This document shows, piece by piece, positions 14,005-14,297 of a DNA stretch of 14,297 nt. Source of the stretch: Acidobacteriota bacterium (GTDB lineage Bacteria > Acidobacteriota > Terriglobia > UBA7540). Location: the NCBI GenBank assembly GCA_021789565.1, contig JAJYJL010000057.1:1-14297 (forward strand), in the 5' to 3' direction. The position numbers and the translations under genes were made by a program. Below the pieces are notes generated by a model. The model did no database searches. It saw only the letters and a list, made by a program, of their open reading frames with translations, and was not told the origin of the DNA. How positions within the stretch are numbered: position 1 is the stretch's first letter; each line of letters opens with the position of its first letter.

Positions 14005-14297
14005 CTACAATCTCTCACTCGGGATCACCGGTTTTCCTTCCACAAACTGCTTGAGCACGACTTCCGGTAGCTTGGTATAGTACCTTAGAATGGTTCCGGG
14101 GCTGTCGCCCGTATTGGCGACGACCACTGCCGGCGATTGTTCAAGCTCGACGCTGCGGGATGCGTAGGTTGTCCGGAGCGAGTGCCAGCTGATCATGAAA
14201 CCGAGTGCTCTTTTGGCGTATTTCTGGATTATTCGCTCAAGGGTTCTGGCCGAAACAGGAAACAGGTATCGAGAATGCCTCGGGAGCGCAGATCGGA
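14005..14297 (-). CDS. Tyrosine recombinase / integrase, C-terminal part (runs off the window)
   Basis: About 96 codons are visible from the window edge to TAG 14005, and the frame continues off the right end. The catalytic C-terminal half is recognisable: an RYLFP/ARTLERIIQKYAKR helix, HSLR (H and R of HxxR) and TGDSPGTILRYYTKL, whose first Y of YY is the expected nucleophile. The usual His of the GH-x4-T-x3-Y box is Asp here, while the remnant at 11590 keeps His. Tyrosine recombinases integrate and excise islands, phages and ICEs. This one points leftward into the window and probably mobilised the neighbouring module. Its 3' end is duplicated in decayed form at 11590-11745. Confidence 0.85.
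   Translation of the reverse strand, partial: RSALPRHSRYLFPVSARTLERIIQKYAKRALGFMISWHSLRTTYASRSVELEQSPAVVVANTGDSPGTILRYYTKLPEVVLKQFVEGKPVIPSERL
14137..14153 (+). repeat. Direct repeat (right copy) shared with the recombinase remnant at 11722-11738
   Basis: Identical 17 bases within the recombinase gene. The surrounding similarity (about 14005-14153) is coding, so it reflects homologous integrase ends and not necessarily an attachment core. Confidence 0.75.

Noticed and set aside
1..14297. CRISPR arrays, tRNA or rRNA genes
   Set aside because: No regularly spaced repeats, no cloverleaf-like segment beside the integrase ends and no rRNA-like sequence were seen by eye.

Overview
This is a bacterial accessory (defence or mobile-island type) window. 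Nearly every gene is on the minus strand, so it reads right to left. I see no rRNA, tRNA, CRISPR array or housekeeping gene, and the species cannot be assigned. Base use is mixed: the IS element is GC-rich, while the three-gene cassette at 2.5-4.2 kb looks AT-richer. Together with an IS, integrase pieces and a broken-gene junction, this points to a patchwork of acquired modules.

Layout, left to right. (1) 1-764: an MBOAT (AlgI-type O-acyltransferase) fragment abuts, out of frame, a ParA-type ATPase cut after about 70 residues. The ParA piece is preceded by a small excisionase-like HTH gene. (2) About 886-2434: an IS3-family element with orfA, orfB, a slippery A8 run and 13/14-bp inner inverted repeats. 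(3) 2503-4198: three overlapping genes, a TIGR04255-like protein, an unknown protein and a HEPN-like protein. (4) 4394-11210: a tightly packed six-gene operon. In transcription order it encodes a ParB/Srx-fold protein, a small PD-(D/E)XK nuclease, a SNF2-type ATPase, a second full-length ParB/Srx paralogue, a radical-SAM paralogue that has lost the whole Fe-S cysteine loop, and an intact radical-SAM enzyme with an N-terminal B12-binding-like domain. (5) 11590-14297: a decayed 3' end of a tyrosine recombinase, then two probable modification-dependent nucleases (GIY-YIG plus PUA/EVE-like; PUA/EVE-like plus PD-(D/E)XK), then the 3' end of a related, apparently intact tyrosine recombinase running off the window.

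The most interesting object is the operon in (4). Its genes are joined by 1-4 bp overlaps or 2-11 bp gaps, so they are probably co-expressed. It combines DNA-handling parts (SNF2 motor, nuclease, two ParB-fold NTPase or nuclease candidates) with a radical-SAM pair, one member of which cannot bind the cluster. I do not recognise it as a named system. It resembles DNA-modification and defence loci (Dpd, Dnd/Ssp, DISARM) in its kinds of parts but not in its gene set. A working idea is that the radical-SAM pair makes a nucleic-acid or nucleotide modification and that the ParB, SNF2 and nuclease proteins read or police it. The neighbouring base-modification-dependent nucleases would fit such a conflict, but this is inference.
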